Shown here: piece after piece, positions 62,736-64,000 of the stretch
Numbering within the stretch: the stretch's first letter is position 1
How the letters are laid out: each line of letters starts with the position of its first letter
Source of the DNA: JAKFDK01 sp036676195
GTDB taxonomy: Bacteria; Bacillota; Sulfobacillia; Symbiobacteriales; ZC4RG38
DNA length: 64,000 nt
NCBI GenBank assembly: GCA_036676195.1
Contig: JAKFDK010000046.1
Location: 1-64,000, forward strand
Reading direction: 5' to 3'
Made by a program: the position numbers and the translations under genes
Notes under the pieces: model-generated
Seen by the model: only the letters and a program-made list of their open reading frames with translations
Databases searched by the model: none
Told to the model about the DNA's origin: nothing

Positions 62736-64000
62736 ATGCCGGCACGCGCACAGTCGGCTGCCCTTTACGAGCGAGCGTTAAAGTATATCGTCGGGGGCGT
62801 GAACAGCCCGGCCCGGGCTTACGGCGCCGTCGGATTGCCCCACCCACTCTTTTTTGAGCGGGCGGCCGGGGCGTACCTGTGGGATGCAGATGGAAACCGG
62901 TATATCGATTACCTGGCGGCGTTCGGCCCTGGCCTGCTGGGTCATGCTCACCCGGAAATTACTGAAACCATTGCCCGTGCCGCCGCCAACGGCACCCTGT
63001 ACGGGACCCCCACCCCCTGGGAAGTGGAACTGGCTGAACAACTGCACCAGGCGATTCCCGCCCTGGAGCGGGTACGGTTCGTCTCCTCGGGCACCGAAGC
63101 CGTGATGAGCGCAGTCAGGGTGGCCCGGGCCTATACCGGACGGACCAAACTGATCAAATTCGAAGGGTGCTACCACGGCCATTCCGACCTTGCCCTGATC
63201 AAGGCCGGGTCGGGACCGGCTACCCTGGGCCAGCCCGACAGCGCCGGCATCCCGGCCGGGACGGCCGCCGAAGTCATCAGCCTGCCCTACAACGACCTGC
63301 CGGCCCTGGCCGCAGCCCTGGACTGCTGGGGCGACCAGACCGCCGCCGTGCTGACAGAGCCCATTGTTGGCAACATGGGCATTGTCTGGCCTGCCCCCGG
63401 CTACCTGGCCCAGGTGCGGGACCTGACACACCGGGCCGGTGCCCTGCTGATCTTCGACGAAGTCATCACGGCCTTTCGGGTCTGCTACGGCGGCGCCCAG
63501 AACCTGCTCGGGGTCGAACCAGACCTGACCACCCTGGGCAAGGCCATCGGCGGGGGGCTGGCACTGGGTGCCTACGGCGGCCGGGCCGCCGTCATGGACT
63601 ACGTGGCGCCCCTGGGACCGGCCTACCAGGCCGGTACCCTGGCCGGCAACCCTCTTTCGGTGCAGGTGGCCCTCAAAGTGCTGGAGATCTTGCGCCGCCC
63701 GGGCGTCTACACCGACCTGGAGGCCAAAACGGCCTGCCTGGCTGACGGTGTCCTGGCGGCCGGCCGGCGCCACGGCTTCCGGCTGCAACTGAACCGGGCG
63801 GCATCCGGTTTTACCCTGTTCTTCACCGACACCCCGGTGCGGGATTATGACTCAGCCAGCACGGCGGACAAGACGCTGTTCGCTGCCTTTTTCCGGCACA
63901 TGCTGGAGCGTGGCATCCTGCTCGCTCCCTCCAGGTTTGAGGCCTGGTTTGTGCAGATGCCCCATACTCAAGAGGACCTGGATGAAACCATTGCCGCTGC
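62736..64000 (+). CDS. hemL: Glutamate-1-semialdehyde 2,1-aminomutase, partial
   Basis: PLP enzyme converting glutamate-1-semialdehyde to 5-aminolevulinate for tetrapyrrole (heme, B12) synthesis. Visible are Y-I-V-G-G-V-N-S-P-A-R, S-S-G-T-E-A near 118-122, Y-H-G-H-S, F-D-E-V-I-T-A-F-R and the PLP lysine K269 in L-G-K-A-I-G-G-G. About 421 codons are present; the 3' end lies beyond the window. ATG 62736 has GGAGGTG at 6 nt. Divergent from the reductase. B12 made this way could serve NrdJ, but no other hem or cob gene is in view. Confidence 0.93.
   Translation, partial: MPARAQSAALYERALKYIVGGVNSPARAYGAVGLPHPLFFERAAGAYLWDADGNRYIDYLAAFGPGLLGHAHPEITETIARAAANGTLYGTPTPWEVELAEQLHQAIPALERVRFVSSGTEAVMSAVRVARAYTGRTKLIKFEGCYHGHSDLALIKAGSGPATLGQPDSAGIPAGTAAEVISLPYNDLPALAAALDCWGDQTAAVLTEPIVGNMGIVWPAPGYLAQVRDLTHRAGALLIFDEVITAFRVCYGGAQNLLGVEPDLTTLGKAIGGGLALGAYGGRAAVMDYVAPLGPAYQAGTLAGNPLSVQVALKVLEILRRPGVYTDLEAKTACLADGVLAAGRRHGFRLQLNRAASGFTLFFTDTPVRDYDSASTADKTLFAAFFRHMLERGILLAPSRFEAWFVQMPHTQEDLDETIAA

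Noticed and set aside
1..64000. CRISPR arrays, tRNA or rRNA genes, phage or transposase genes
   Set aside because: No regular spaced repeats, no tRNA cloverleaf or rRNA stretch, and no integrase or transposase motif was seen. The only tandem repeats are within a coding region or the 12-bp pair at 61.58 kb.

Overview
The window is a GC-rich, gene-dense bacterial chromosome segment with no rRNA, tRNA, CRISPR array or intact mobile element that I can recognise. The gene set suggests a respiring, high-GC member of the Bacillota in the broad sense (Symbiobacterium/Thermaerobacter/Sulfobacillus-like). Supporting features are a YaaR-family protein, an S-layer-homology (SLH) protein, very strong Shine-Dalgarno (SD) sites with frequent TTG/GTG starts, sigma-A-type promoters, and a complex I operon without nuoE, nuoF and nuoG. 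The assignment is an inference; no phylogenetic marker was tested.

Layout. 0-5.3 kb: a 2Fe-2S ferredoxin-domain protein with its own promoter, a tiny hydrophobic protein, the B12-dependent ribonucleotide reductase nrdJ behind its regulator nrdR (two NrdR-box-like palindromes 32 bp apart), and an XRE-like regulator. 5.3-15.1 kb: a type IV pilus/competence-type cluster on the minus strand, in transcription order pilB, pilT, pilC, major pilin, a prepilin-peptidase N-domain/pseudopilin fusion, pilW-like, pilX-like, pilM, pilN, pilO and a fimT/gspH-like pseudopilin. 15.1-20 kb: small hypotheticals, an AlaX-type alanyl-tRNA editing protein followed by a cysteine desulfurase, and a CPA2 cation/proton antiporter. 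20.2-30.9 kb: nuoB as a separate unit, then nuoA-C-D-H-I-J-K-L-M-N. 31-39.2 kb: an unknown protein, an acyl-CoA ligase, an autoregulated XRE regulator, a D-amino-acid transaminase, a membrane-anchored patatin, a HAD protein and YaaR.

39.3-60.7 kb is the most distinctive part. It holds an SLH-domain surface protein, a glycosyltransferase on the plus strand, and an unbroken minus-strand run of 14 genes (about 18 kb, gaps of 30 bp or less, many start/stop overlaps) reading from one promoter at 60.7 kb. The order is nucleotide-sugar epimerase, PelF-like glycosyltransferase, two coiled-coil proteins, PelG-like exporter, large polytopic protein, family 2 glycosyltransferase, ATP-grasp enzyme, NodB-type deacetylase, GAF/HD-GYP protein with a cysteine-rich tail, GH114-like glycosidase, MFS transporter, a second copy of the polytopic protein, and a glycosyltransferase. 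I read it as a Pel-like cell-surface polysaccharide locus in which hydrolase and deacetylase are separate genes, with cyclic-di-GMP turnover built in. No PelD or PelE is recognisable.

60.8-64 kb: endonuclease III (nth), a ketopantoate-reductase-family enzyme, and the start of a glutamate-1-semialdehyde aminomutase (hemL) that runs off the right edge. Many start positions given here differ from the longest open frame because an SD site, a promoter inside the frame or a 4-nt overlap with the upstream stop points to a shorter protein.
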